DNA of 64,000 nt from Bog-756 sp963753905 (GTDB taxonomy: Bacteria; Actinomycetota; Acidimicrobiia; Acidimicrobiales; RAAP-2). Below are positions 8,637-18,104 of the stretch, in pieces. A model generated the notes under the pieces. That model made no database searches and was not told where the DNA came from. It was given only the letters and a program-made list of their open reading frames with translations. The translations under genes and the position numbers were made by a program. Numbering within the stretch: the first letter of the stretch is position 1; the number at the start of each line of letters is the position of its first letter. The stretch is from NCBI GenBank assembly GCA_963753905.1, contig CAVWDZ010000002.1:124001-188000 (forward strand). Reading direction: 5' to 3'.

Positions 8637-10127
8637 TCAATGGGTTACAGCGCGGTGCCGTAGCGCCGGGAGGGTCGCCGGCGACTCGGGTTCGTCGCCG
8701 ATCCCGGCCTCGCCGAGGACCGATCCGATGCCGATGCCGGGGAGGTCGAGGGTGGCCGGAGCGAGCTCGGGGGCCTGGAGGGCCCGGGTGGCGGATTCGA
8801 CCTGGCTCGGCGGGGTCAGCTCCCCTGCTCCGGGCACGCCCATCTCCGCGAACCGGCGGGCAGTGACCAGCACCCGGGTCTCGAGCGAGCCCACTGCGCG
8901 GTTGTAGGCGGTCACCGCGCTGGTGAGTCCCTTGCCCACCCCGGCAACGTGCTCACCGAGCACGGAGATCCGCTCGTAGAGCTCGGTGCCGAGCACCTGG
9001 ACCCGGCGGGCGTTCTCCGCGAGGGCGTCCTGCTGCCATCCGTACGCCACGGCGCGCAGCAGGGCGATGAGCGAGGTCGGCGTCGCCAGGAGGACGTGAT
9101 TGGCGACGGCGTACTCCATGAGGCCCGGTTCGTGCTCGAGGGCTGCGGTGAGAAGCGGGTCGCCGGGGATGAACGCCACCACGAACTCCGGGGAGGGATC
9201 GACCCGCTTCCAGTACTCCTTCTTTGACAGGGCGTCGACATGGGCTTTCATCTGACGGCCGTGGCTGGCCAGATGGAGCCGCCGCTCCGACTCGTCGTCG
9301 GCCTCGTTGGCATCGAGGAATGCCTGCATCGGCACCTTGGCATCGACGACCACGTTCTTGCCGCCGGGCAGGTGGACCACCATGTCTGGGCGCATGCGAC
9401 CGGTGTCCCCGTCCGAGCTCACCTGCTCGGAGAAGTCGCACTGCTCGAGCATGCCGGCCATTTCGACGACGCGCCTCAGCTGGAGCTCGCCCCACCGGCC
9501 GCGTGTCTGGGGGGAGCGCAGCGCGGTGACCAGGTTCCGGGTCTCCTTCTGGAGCTGGTCGTGGGAGGTGGACAGGTGCTTCATCTGTTCGGTGAGGGTC
9601 GTGTAGGCCCGCTGCCGCTCCACCTCGAGGCGGTGCATCCCCTCCTCGTACTTGCCCAGCTGTTCGCCGATGGGCTTGAGCAGCTGTTCGATGGCCTCCT
9701 GGCGCTTGGCCAACTCGCCATCGGCCGCCTGGCGGGTCTCGCCCAGCTTGGCCTCGGCCAGCTGGAGGAACTGCTCGTTGTTCTGGCGGAGGGCCATGGT
9801 CGAGAGGCGGGCGAACTCGCCGGTCAGCTGCTGACGGACCTCCTCGAGGGTGCCGGCCCGCTCCTCACTCGTCGAGCGGGCGTGGGCGAGCTCCGCTCCG
9901 AGGCGGGCGGCCTCGGCCCGCACGTCGATCAGCTCGCGCTGCTCATCGGCCAATGCGGCGCGCACGGCCCCCAGCTCGGCGTCACGGGCCGAGACCCGCG
10001 CCTCGGCGTCGGCATGGCGTGCCTCGGCGGTGCGGGCCGCGGTCACCTGCCCTGCCCTGACCAGCAGCCCGACGGCGAGGCCCAGGGCGGCACCGGCGAC
10101 CAGGCCGAGAACGAGTCCGGTGATCAT
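8637..10127 (-). CDS. rmuC: RmuC-family recombination-limiting protein
   Basis: The 496-residue protein has an N-terminal membrane helix (residues 2-26), then a long coiled coil rich in Glu/Arg/Ala up to about 190, and the conserved RmuC nuclease-like domain. The domain is marked by RGRWGELQLRRVVEMAGM, PDMVVHLPGGKNVVVDAKVP and EFVVAFIPGD. In E. coli RmuC limits DNA inversion at short repeats; the domain resembles restriction endonuclease folds. The ATG at 10127 follows GAGAGGAAA. The open frame reading further upstream is antisense to the neighbouring ndh gene. It is divergent from ndh. Confidence 0.93.
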   Translation of the reverse strand: MITGLVLGLVAGAALGLAVGLLVRAGQVTAARTAEARHADAEARVSARDAELGAVRAALADEQRELIDVRAEAARLGAELAHARSTSEERAGTLEEVRQQLTGEFARLSTMALRQNNEQFLQLAEAKLGETRQAADGELAKRQEAIEQLLKPIGEQLGKYEEGMHRLEVERQRAYTTLTEQMKHLSTSHDQLQKETRNLVTALRSPQTRGRWGELQLRRVVEMAGMLEQCDFSEQVSSDGDTGRMRPDMVVHLPGGKNVVVDAKVPMQAFLDANEADDESERRLHLASHGRQMKAHVDALSKKEYWKRVDPSPEFVVAFIPGDPLLTAALEHEPGLMEYAVANHVLLATPTSLIALLRAVAYGWQQDALAENARRVQVLGTELYERISVLGEHVAGVGKGLTSAVTAYNRAVGSLETRVLVTARRFAEMGVPGAGELTPPSQVESATRALQAPELAPATLDLPGIGIGSVLGEAGIGDEPESPATLPALRHRAVTH

Positions 10128-10286
10128 GTCGATTTCCTCTCCCCTGCCACGGCGGGGTGTCACCACCCCGACGGGACGCCAACAGGCCCACGCGGCCCGC
10201 GCGCGCCAGCGTACCGACGGGGTGTGCCACCTTCGCGGAGGGGCGCCACCGAGGGGGTCGACCTGCCCGTGTGCCACCATGGCCCG

Positions 10287-11564
10287 ATGCACCGCGTCGT
10301 CGTGGTGGGGGCCGGGTTCGCGGGCCTGTCCGCGGCCCGTCACCTCATCGGCGGGCCGGTCGAGGTCACCATCGTCGACCAGCGCAACTTCCACACCTTC
10401 CAGCCCCTGCTCTACGAGGTCGCGACCGCCGGGCTCGAATCGGGGGACGTCGCCTACCCGATCCGTGTGATCTTCGGGAAGGCCGACAACGTGACCTTCC
10501 GCCTCGCCGCGGTGACGGGCGTCGACTGGGACCGCCGCGAGGTGCTCCTCCGGGGAGGCCGGCGCCTGCCCTTCGACTCGCTGATCGTGGCCAGTGGCGC
10601 GACCACCCGCTTCTTCGGCATCCCCGGTGCCTCCGAGCACAGCTTCCCGCTCTACACGCTGACCGACGCCCGGAAACTGCGAGACCACATCCTGCGCGTG
10701 CTCGAGGACGTCGACGCGGACACCGGGGTGACCGCCGAGGGAGCGCTCACGTTCGTGGTGGTCGGGGGCGGCCCGACGGGGGTCGAAGTGGCCGGCGCCC
10801 TCGCCGAGCTGCTCGACGTCTCGGTACGCCACGACGGCTTCCGCTTCGAACGGTCGGCCGTACGGATCGTCCTGGTCGACGCGCTCGATCGGTTGCTGAC
10901 CCCGTTCCGGGCGTCCGCCGCCGAGTACGCGGCCGCCACCCTGGCGACGAGGGGGGTCGAGCTCATGCTCGGCCACAAGGTCCGGGCGGTCACCGCCGAG
11001 GGTGTCGAGTTCGAGGGCGGGGCGGCGATCCCGAGCCGCACGGTGGTCTGGGCCGGCGGTGTCACGGTGGAACACACGATCGCCGCGGCGATCGGTGCCC
11101 CCACCGGTGCCACCGGCCGGGTGGTGGTGCGTCCCGATCTCTCCATCGATGGCTGCGACGGGGCATACGCGGTCGGGGATGCGGCGGCCGTGCTATGGGG
11201 ACCGGGGCCGGACAGCGAACGGATCTGTCCCCAGGTCGCCCAGGTGGCCATCCAGTCCGGCTCCCATGCCGCTGCCCAGATCCTGCGGCGGCTCGAGGGC
11301 GGGACGACCGAGCCGTTCCGCTATCGGGACAAGGGGATCATGGCGACCATCGGGCGCCGGGCCGCGGTGACCCAGTTCCCCGGGGGTCGGGTGATCCGGG
11401 GGACCCTGGGCTGGCTCGCCTGGCTCGGCCTCCATCTCGTCTACCTGGTCGGGTTCCGCAACAAGATCGTGGTCTTCGTCAACTGGTCGTGGCGGTACCT
11501 GTCGTGGGGGTCGGGTCCCCGGATCATCGTGAGTGACGATGTCGAGGCGGGTCCCGATGGCTGA
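10287..11564 (+). CDS. ndh: Type II NADH:quinone oxidoreductase
   Basis: The 425-residue FAD enzyme passes electrons from NADH to quinone without pumping protons and acts at the inner face of the membrane. Two Rossmann motifs are clear: VVVGAGFAGLSAARHL at residues 4-19 for FAD and VVVGGGPTGVEVAGALAE near 160 for NADH. The sequence FHTFQPLLYEVATAGL is typical of NDH-2. A conserved AVGDAAA binds the second part of FAD. The C-terminus has a hydrophobic amphipathic segment (LAWLGLHLVYLVGFRNK) that attaches it to the membrane. Confidence 0.94.
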   Translation: MHRVVVVGAGFAGLSAARHLIGGPVEVTIVDQRNFHTFQPLLYEVATAGLESGDVAYPIRVIFGKADNVTFRLAAVTGVDWDRREVLLRGGRRLPFDSLIVASGATTRFFGIPGASEHSFPLYTLTDARKLRDHILRVLEDVDADTGVTAEGALTFVVVGGGPTGVEVAGALAELLDVSVRHDGFRFERSAVRIVLVDALDRLLTPFRASAAEYAAATLATRGVELMLGHKVRAVTAEGVEFEGGAAIPSRTVVWAGGVTVEHTIAAAIGAPTGATGRVVVRPDLSIDGCDGAYAVGDAAAVLWGPGPDSERICPQVAQVAIQSGSHAAAQILRRLEGGTTEPFRYRDKGIMATIGRRAAVTQFPGGRVIRGTLGWLAWLGLHLVYLVGFRNKIVVFVNWSWRYLSWGSGPRIIVSDDVEAGPDG

Positions 11565-11610
11565 GGTCACCGCCCTGGGAGGGGCGGGGCGGAAGCGGTA
11601 CGGTGGCCCG

Positions 11611-12270
11611 GTGGACACGACGCTCGAGGAGATCGACCGCAAAGTGCTGCAACTGTTCGCGCTGGTGGGCGAGTCGGTGTCAGGTGCGACCCACGCGCTG
11701 CTGTCCGGGGACCGCGAGGCGGCCAAGGCGCTGGCCGACCGCGACGCCGTGGTCGACCGGCTCTACCACGACATCGAGGAGCTCACCCTCCAGCAGCTCA
11801 CCGTCGCCGGGATCACCTCGCAGAGCGACCTCCGCTTCCTGGTCACCGTCATCCGGATGCTCCCCGATCTCGAGCGAAACGGCGACCTCGCCGAGCACGT
11901 CGCCCGGCGTGCGGCCAGGGGTCTCGGGACCGAGCTCTCGCCACGGAGCCGGGGTCTGGTCGAGCGCATGGGGGAGGTTGCGGTCCGCATGTGGCGGACC
12001 ACCACCGACGCCTACGCCGAGCGAGCGGCCGCGGCGGCGTCTGCGGTCGACATCCTCGACGACGAGATGGACGATCTCCATGTGAGCCTCACGGTGGAGG
12101 TCGTGGCGGGGACGATGCCGCTCCCGGTGGCCGTCGAGCTCGCCCTGCTTGCCCGCTTCTACGAGCGGTTCGGCGACCACGCGGTGAACCTGGCCAGGCG
12201 GGTGGCCATCCTGGCCGCCACCGCCGGGCCCGTCCCCCTCACCGGCATCCACGCCGTGCGCACCGAGTGA
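11611..12270 (+). CDS. phoU: PhoU-family phosphate regulator
   Basis: The roughly 219-residue all-helical protein has two PhoU-type three-helix repeats, with LPDLERNGDLAEHVARRA in the first and ARFYERFGDHAVNLARRV in the second, each containing the E/D-rich metal-binding pattern ExxxD. PhoU normally restrains the PhoR kinase and Pst transporter. No pst or pho genes are adjacent here. I chose GTG 11611 because family similarity starts at DTTLEEIDRKVLQLF; an ATG at 11557 overlapping the end of ndh is also in frame, so the two genes may be coupled. Confidence 0.88.
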   Translation: MDTTLEEIDRKVLQLFALVGESVSGATHALLSGDREAAKALADRDAVVDRLYHDIEELTLQQLTVAGITSQSDLRFLVTVIRMLPDLERNGDLAEHVARRAARGLGTELSPRSRGLVERMGEVAVRMWRTTTDAYAERAAAAASAVDILDDEMDDLHVSLTVEVVAGTMPLPVAVELALLARFYERFGDHAVNLARRVAILAATAGPVPLTGIHAVRTE

Positions 12271-12320
12271 CCCGCTGACCCGATTTACCCTGTGACCCGG
12301 CCGGCCGGCTCCGGCCGGGC

Positions 12321-13352
12321 TCAGGCCACGGCGCCGAGCCGCACCAGCGACTCGACGATCTGCACGGCGTTGAGGGCGGCGCCCTTGCGCAGGTTGTCCC
12401 CGCTCACGAAGAGGGCGAGGCCGTGGGCCGCTCCCTCGGCCACCCGGATCCGTCCCACCAACGAGGGGTCGGTGCCCGCCGCCCGCAGGGGGGTCGGCAG
12501 GTCGGAGAGCACGACCCCCGGTGCCCGGGACAACAGCTCGGTGGCCCGCGACGGGCTCAGCGGACGGGAGAATTCGGCCACGATGGCATGGGAGTGCCCG
12601 GTGAACACCGGCACCCGGACACAGGTGCACGCCACCTGGAGGTCGGGGATCCCGAGGATCTTACGGCTCTCGTCGCGGAACTTCTGCTCCTCGTTGGTCT
12701 CGCCCGAGCCGTCCTCGACCAGGTGGCCTGCCAGCGGCAGCACGTTGTGGGCGATGGTGTCCGCGAACACCGCCGCCGGGGGGCCGTCGACGGCCCGGCC
12801 GTCGAAGGTGAGGCCGGCCGCCCTGTCCACCGTCTTGAGCAGTTGCCCCTCGAGCTCCGCCACCCCGGCCCGTCCGGCACCCGACACCGCCTGGTAGGTC
12901 GAGACGACGAGCCGGGTCAGGCCGGCCTCGTCGTGGAGCGGCTTGAGCACCGGCATCGCCACCATGGTCGTGCAGTTGGGGTTGGCCACGATGCCCTTCG
13001 GGATCGAGGCGAGGGCGGACTCGTTGACCTCGGGGACGACCAGGGGCACCGCGGGGTCCATCCTCCAGGCGGAGGAGTTGTCGACAACGATCGCCCCGCC
13101 CGCGACGAAGCGTGGGGCCAGCTCGCGCGAGGCGGGGCCACCGCTCGAGAAGAGGGCGATGTCGAGGCCCGACACGTCGGCCCGTGCCGCGTCCTCGACG
13201 GCGATCTCCGTGCCGCGGAAGCCGAGGGTCCGTCCTGCCGACCGGGACGAGGCGAACAGGCGGAGGCCGTCGATGGGGAGGGCGCGCTCGTCGAGGACGT
13301 CGAGCATCACGGTCCCCACCTGTCCGGTCGCGCCCACGACTCCGATTCGCAC
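12321..13352 (-). CDS. asd: Aspartate-semialdehyde dehydrogenase
   Basis: The enzyme reduces aspartyl phosphate with NADPH to aspartate semialdehyde in the lysine, threonine, methionine and diaminopimelate route. The 343-residue protein starts MRIGVVGATGQVGTVMLDVL with the NADP-binding GATGQVG and has the catalytic cysteine C127 in NPNCTTM. VFTGHSHAIV carries the later conserved His. It starts with GTG. It lies 59 bp downstream of the aspartokinase gene on the same strand, so the two likely form an operon. It is convergent with phoU; a GC-rich repeat (12301-12318) sits between them but has no T run. Confidence 0.96.
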   Translation of the reverse strand: MRIGVVGATGQVGTVMLDVLDERALPIDGLRLFASSRSAGRTLGFRGTEIAVEDAARADVSGLDIALFSSGGPASRELAPRFVAGGAIVVDNSSAWRMDPAVPLVVPEVNESALASIPKGIVANPNCTTMVAMPVLKPLHDEAGLTRLVVSTYQAVSGAGRAGVAELEGQLLKTVDRAAGLTFDGRAVDGPPAAVFADTIAHNVLPLAGHLVEDGSGETNEEQKFRDESRKILGIPDLQVACTCVRVPVFTGHSHAIVAEFSRPLSPSRATELLSRAPGVVLSDLPTPLRAAGTDPSLVGRIRVAEGAAHGLALFVSGDNLRKGAALNAVQIVESLVRLGAVA

Positions 13353-13411
13353 GGGCCCAGTCTACGAGCGGCTGTCGGCGGCGTCCGCCACGACCCGGCC
13401 GGGCCGCAGGA

Positions 13412-14623
<1,212 letters not shown>

Positions 14624-14718
14624 GGGCGCCAAGGCTACAACGCGGCATCTGGAGGCCCGGCCGTGGCAACGCGGGGCGACAGCGGCGGCCCGGCGGGGAC
14701 CGGCTACCCTGAACGCCC

Positions 14719-15489
14719 GTGCCCACCGACAAGCGTCAACGTCAGAAGGCCGGCCGTCAGGCGCGGCGCGAGGCCGAGCAGAAGGCGGTCAAGCGACGCC
14801 AGAACCTCCGGCGGTTGGTCACCCTGGTGATCGTGGCCGCCGTGGTGGTCGGGGTCTCCTTCCTCATCTTCAAGCCCGGCTCGAAGTCGGCCAGCACCAC
14901 GACCACCACCACGACGTCGGCCGCCACCACCACCGCCGCCGACTGCCCGACGAATTTCAAGGGCAAACTCAACAAGCCGTCGTACTCCTCGTACCCGCCG
15001 ATGACCATCGATCCCACCAAGACGTACACGGCGACGATCACCACCGACGTCGGACCGATCACCGTGGCCCTCGACCCGAAGACCGCGCCGAAGACGGTCA
15101 ACAACTTCGTCTTCCTCGCCGACCACCACTTCTACGACTGCGTCACCTTCCACCGGGTGATCCCCCAGTTCGTCGACCAGACCGGCGACCCGACCGGCAC
15201 CGGCACCGGAGGCCCCGGCTACAAATTCGCGGACGAGCTGCCGGCGAAGGCATCGCCGCAGTACCCGCTCGGATCCTTGGCCATGGCCAACTCGGGGCCG
15301 AACACCAACGGCAGCCAGTTCTTCATCGTCGCCGGGCCCCAGGGCGAGAGCCTGTCCCCGAGCTACAGCCTGTTCGGCCAGGTGACCGCCGGGATGCCGG
15401 TCGTCGACAAGATCAACGCCGACGGGGCGTCGTCGGGGACACCGACGACCCTCCATCGCATGGTGTCGGTGACCGTCAACGAGTCCTGA
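14719..15489 (+). CDS. Membrane-anchored cyclophilin-type peptidyl-prolyl isomerase
   Basis: The 256-residue protein has a short basic cytoplasmic N-terminus (KRQRQKAGRQARREAEQK), one membrane helix at about residues 37-54, a Thr/Ser-rich linker of about 20 residues and a cyclophilin domain from about 90. Domain marks are TVNNFVFLADHHFYDCVTFHRVIPQFVDQTGD, AMANSGPNTNGSQFFI and YSLFGQV. It should catalyse Xaa-Pro isomerisation of exported proteins. The start is GTG. It is followed 62 bp later by a second, soluble cyclophilin with very similar motifs, a tandem duplication. Confidence 0.93.
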   Translation: MPTDKRQRQKAGRQARREAEQKAVKRRQNLRRLVTLVIVAAVVVGVSFLIFKPGSKSASTTTTTTTSAATTTAADCPTNFKGKLNKPSYSSYPPMTIDPTKTYTATITTDVGPITVALDPKTAPKTVNNFVFLADHHFYDCVTFHRVIPQFVDQTGDPTGTGTGGPGYKFADELPAKASPQYPLGSLAMANSGPNTNGSQFFIVAGPQGESLSPSYSLFGQVTAGMPVVDKINADGASSGTPTTLHRMVSVTVNES

Positions 15490-15551
15490 TCGAAGCAAAG
15501 ACCGGCCCGCAGCATCCCTGACCACAGCGACCCGATACGAGGAGTACGACG

Positions 15552-16106
15552 ATGGCACAGCAGATTCCGGCCACAGACGGATCGAGCCCGAAGACCCAGC
15601 GCTTCGACGGTCCCCCGCCGATGGTCATCGACCCGGCGAAGCGCTACACGGCGGAGCTGACCACCTCGAAGGGAACCCTGACGGTTGCGCTCGACCCGGT
15701 CGCAGCCCCGAAGACGGTAAACAACTTCGTCTTCCTCGCCCGGTGGCACTACTACGACGGCATCGTCTTCCACCGGATCATCCCGGGATTCATGTGCCAG
15801 GGGGGCGACCCCGAGGGCACCGGCCGCGGCGGGCCCGGCTACCGATTCGACGACGAGCTACCCGCTCCCGGCCGCTACGAGATCGGTTCGCTGGCCATGG
15901 CCAACGCCGGTCCGAACACCAACGGCAGCCAGTTCTTCATCGTGAGCGGGCGGGATGGGGTCTCGCTGCCCCCGAGCTACTCGCTCTTCGGCAAGGTGGT
16001 CAAGGGCCTCGACGTCCTCACCGCGATCGAGGCGGTCGGGAGCCGGTCGGGGTCGCCATCGGAGGACGTCGTGATCGAGTCGGTGACGATCACCGAGGCC
16101 GAGTAG
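15552..16106 (+). CDS. Cytoplasmic cyclophilin-type peptidyl-prolyl isomerase
   Basis: The 184-residue single-domain cyclophilin lacks any signal peptide. It has FHRIIPGFMCQGGD, which contains the catalytic Arg and the Phe/Met/Gln of the proline pocket, AMANAGPNTNGSQFFIVSG and YSLFGKVVKG. It shares the sequence before the domain (PPMxIDPxKxYTA) with the upstream membrane-anchored paralogue, so the pair arose by duplication. The ATG follows a GAGGAG-type ribosome site (CGAGGAGTACGACG). A terminator-like hairpin lies 10 bp after the stop. Confidence 0.94.
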   Translation: MAQQIPATDGSSPKTQRFDGPPPMVIDPAKRYTAELTTSKGTLTVALDPVAAPKTVNNFVFLARWHYYDGIVFHRIIPGFMCQGGDPEGTGRGGPGYRFDDELPAPGRYEIGSLAMANAGPNTNGSQFFIVSGRDGVSLPPSYSLFGKVVKGLDVLTAIEAVGSRSGSPSEDVVIESVTITEAE

Positions 16107-16116
16107 CAGGGCGGCA

Positions 16117-16134
16117 GAGACACAACGGTGTCTC
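16117..16134 (+). terminator. Terminator-like hairpin after cyclophilin gene
   Basis: A perfect 7-bp stem GAGACAC / GTGTCTC encloses the loop AACG, 10 bp after the cyclophilin stop. There is only a short TCGTT tail, so it is a weak intrinsic terminator by the E. coli model but usual for GC-rich actinobacteria. Confidence 0.55.
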
Positions 16135-16205
16135 GTCGTTCGCCCGTACGGACCTCGGAGCGAGCCCGCAGCGAGACGGGGTCGGACCGGTGTGCCGCAT
16201 TTCTA

Positions 16206-16249
16206 GATTCGGTATATGGGGTACACGCCTATATGCCATATACCGAATC
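16206..16249. repeat. 14-bp perfect inverted repeat with 16-nt spacer
   Basis: The arms GATTCGGTATATGG (16206-16219) and CCATATACCGAATC (16236-16249) are exact reverse complements, separated by 16 nt. The element is AT-rich in a very GC-rich 310-bp gap (16107-16416) that has no credible gene. It could form a cruciform or RNA hairpin, serve as an operator, or be a recombination site; neither flanking gene starts close to it, since both point towards it. Confidence 0.75.
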
Positions 16250-16416
16250 CGCCACTCAAGAAGACTTCGGCACTGCTGTGGCTGGTAGCGCGTCGCTTCG
16301 GCTGGGGCTCTCCGAGGTGCGACCTCGCCGCCATGCCCGAACGCCTCGAGGCCCATCGGCCCCGAACCGAGCCTCCCTCGCCGCCAGAGACAGGGTCGGC
16401 CCGCGCCGCGTGCGGA

Positions 16417-17109
16417 TCAGACCGGGAGGGCCCCGAGACCGGCCTCGGCCACCGACCCGTCGAGGAAGACGGCCACCGGGACCGCGCCGGCCGAGCGCCA
16501 GCTGCCCCCGGGATCACGGATGAGGGCGGTGCGCTCGGGGATCCCGACCAGCGGGGTGCCGACCGGGGCCAGCTGCACCGAGCGGTGGAGCTTTTCGCCG
16601 TGGCCGTCCTCGTGGGTGTCGCCGAAGTGGGGCACGACGGCCACCCCCGAGACCAGGCCCAGACCGATGGTGAGCCCCCCACCCCGCGCGTCGACCATCG
16701 GGTCGGTGAGCACCATCGCCGCACCGGACGAGCCCGCCACGACCGCCCCATCGCGCCAGGCGGCGACCAGCGCGTCCCACACCCTCGAGTGCTTGAGCAC
16801 GCTCCGGACGTGCATCGGTGAGCTGCCCGCGAGATAGACGAACCGGGCACGGCGCACCAGAGCCGCCGCCCCCTCGTCCTCCGCGTCCGCACGGGCGAGG
16901 ACCATCAGACCCTCGACCTTGCCGCCCAACCCCTCGAACCAGGCCCCGGCCTCCACCACCAGGCGTTCCGGGCGCTCGTAGGCACCTGCGGTCGGGAGGA
17001 CCAGCACCTCGTCGGAGCCCGAGGCCTCCAGGAGCTCGGCGTCGAAGGTGCAGCCCTCCCGCCACTGTCCGCCGCCGACCAAGGCCAGGATCCCGGGGGT
17101 CGTGTCCAC
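16417..17109 (-). CDS. Peptidase S51-like (cyanophycinase/peptidase E fold) protein
   Basis: The 230-residue protein has a class-I-amidotransferase-like fold with LALVGGGQW at the start, VLVLPTAGAYERPERLV, and VVAGSSGAAMVLTDPM, in which the second Ser sits at the nucleophile elbow as in peptidase E and cyanophycinase. VAVVPHFGDTHEDGHGEKL may supply the His of the site. Family members hydrolyse aspartyl dipeptides or cyanophycin; the substrate here is not clear. The GTG 17109 start is set by similarity; a longer open frame upstream is antisense to the next gene. It is divergent from the 3-hydroxybutyryl-CoA dehydrogenase. Confidence 0.78.
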   Translation of the reverse strand: MDTTPGILALVGGGQWREGCTFDAELLEASGSDEVLVLPTAGAYERPERLVVEAGAWFEGLGGKVEGLMVLARADAEDEGAAALVRRARFVYLAGSSPMHVRSVLKHSRVWDALVAAWRDGAVVAGSSGAAMVLTDPMVDARGGGLTIGLGLVSGVAVVPHFGDTHEDGHGEKLHRSVQLAPVGTPLVGIPERTALIRDPGGSWRSAGAVPVAVFLDGSVAEAGLGALPV

Positions 17110-17185
17110 CGACGCAACTGTAGAGCGCGCCGCGGCCCGTGCCGCCCGAGCCCGGCCCCCTGACTCCCCGGTAACATCCCCACCT

Positions 17186-18040
17186 ATGTCAATCGCACGC
17201 GTGGGTATCGTCGGTTCGGGGATCATGGGGTCGGGCATCGCCGAAGCGGCGGCCGTCAACGGCTTCGAGGTGATCCTCCGCTCCAGGAGCCAGTCGACAG
17301 CGGATGCCACCCTGGCCGCGCTCGAGAAGTCGCTCAACCGGCAGATCGAAAAGGGCAAGCGGACCGAGGAGGAGCGGGACCAGGCTCTCGCCCGGGTCAC
17401 CGGCACCTCGGACCTGGCCGCCCTCAAGGACGTCGATCTGGTCATCGAGTCGGTCGTCGAGGACCTGGCCATCAAGAAGGAGCTCTTCAACGAGCTCGAC
17501 CGGATCACCGACGACCACGCCATCCTGGCCACCAACACCTCGACCCTCCCGGTCATCGAGCTGGCCATGCAGACCGGGCGGCCCGAGAAGGTCTGCGGAA
17601 TCCACTTCTTCAATCCGGCGCCGGTCATGTCCCTGGTCGAGGTCGTCCGGCCGCTGACCGCCTCCGACCAGACCATTGCCGCCGCCCGCGCCTTCGCCGA
17701 GGCCTGCGGCAAGACCCCGGTGGAGGTCAAGGACCAGGCAGGGTTCATCGTCAATGCCCTGCTGTTCCCCTACCTCAACAATGCGGTGCGCCTCTACGAG
17801 CAGGGGGTCGCCTCGATCGAGGACATCGATGCCGCCATGATGGGCGGCTGCGGGTTCCCGATGGGCCCGTTCGCCCTGCTGGACCTGGTCGGATTGGACA
17901 CCTCCCTCGCCATCCTGGACGCCCTCTACGACGAGTTCCGCGACCCGAACTTCGCGGCGGTGCCGTTGCTCCGCCGGATGGTCACCGCCGAGCAGCTCGG
18001 CCGCAAGTCGGGCCAGGGCTTCCTCGACTACCGGGCCTAG
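17186..18040 (+). CDS. 3-hydroxybutyryl-CoA dehydrogenase
   Basis: The enzyme interconverts acetoacetyl-CoA and 3-hydroxybutyryl-CoA. The 284-residue protein has the NAD motif GIVGSGIMGSGIAEAAA at residues 8-24, the conserved FFNPAPVMSLVEVV with catalytic His just before it (CGIHFFNP), and the C-terminal dimer domain with NALLFPYLNNAVRLYE and MGPFALLDLVGLD. The length equals that of single-domain HBD enzymes. It stands 64 bp upstream of the B12 mutase on the same strand, which fits a role in the acetyl-CoA/crotonyl-CoA arm of the ethylmalonyl-CoA pathway. Butyrate-type oxidation is the alternative. Confidence 0.93.
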   Translation: MSIARVGIVGSGIMGSGIAEAAAVNGFEVILRSRSQSTADATLAALEKSLNRQIEKGKRTEEERDQALARVTGTSDLAALKDVDLVIESVVEDLAIKKELFNELDRITDDHAILATNTSTLPVIELAMQTGRPEKVCGIHFFNPAPVMSLVEVVRPLTASDQTIAAARAFAEACGKTPVEVKDQAGFIVNALLFPYLNNAVRLYEQGVASIEDIDAAMMGGCGFPMGPFALLDLVGLDTSLAILDALYDEFRDPNFAAVPLLRRMVTAEQLGRKSGQGFLDYRA

Positions 18041-18104
18041 TGCCGGCGGCGGCTCACCCCCGGCGAGGGTGTGGCCCCCGGCCCGGGCGCGCCACAATGG
18101 AGGG

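Noticed and set aside
9240..10286. Upstream extension of the ndh frame across rmuC
   Set aside because: Antisense to RmuC; the NDH-2 start with its FAD motif is at 10287.
12301..12318. CCGGCCGG inverted repeat between phoU and asd as a bidirectional terminator
   Set aside because: Loop would be only two bases if fully paired and there is no T run; it is simply GC-rich, so I do not call it.
16216..16821. Plus-strand frame beginning inside the 14-bp inverted repeat
   Set aside because: It runs antisense through the peptidase S51-like gene, and only the first 20 or so codons lie outside it.
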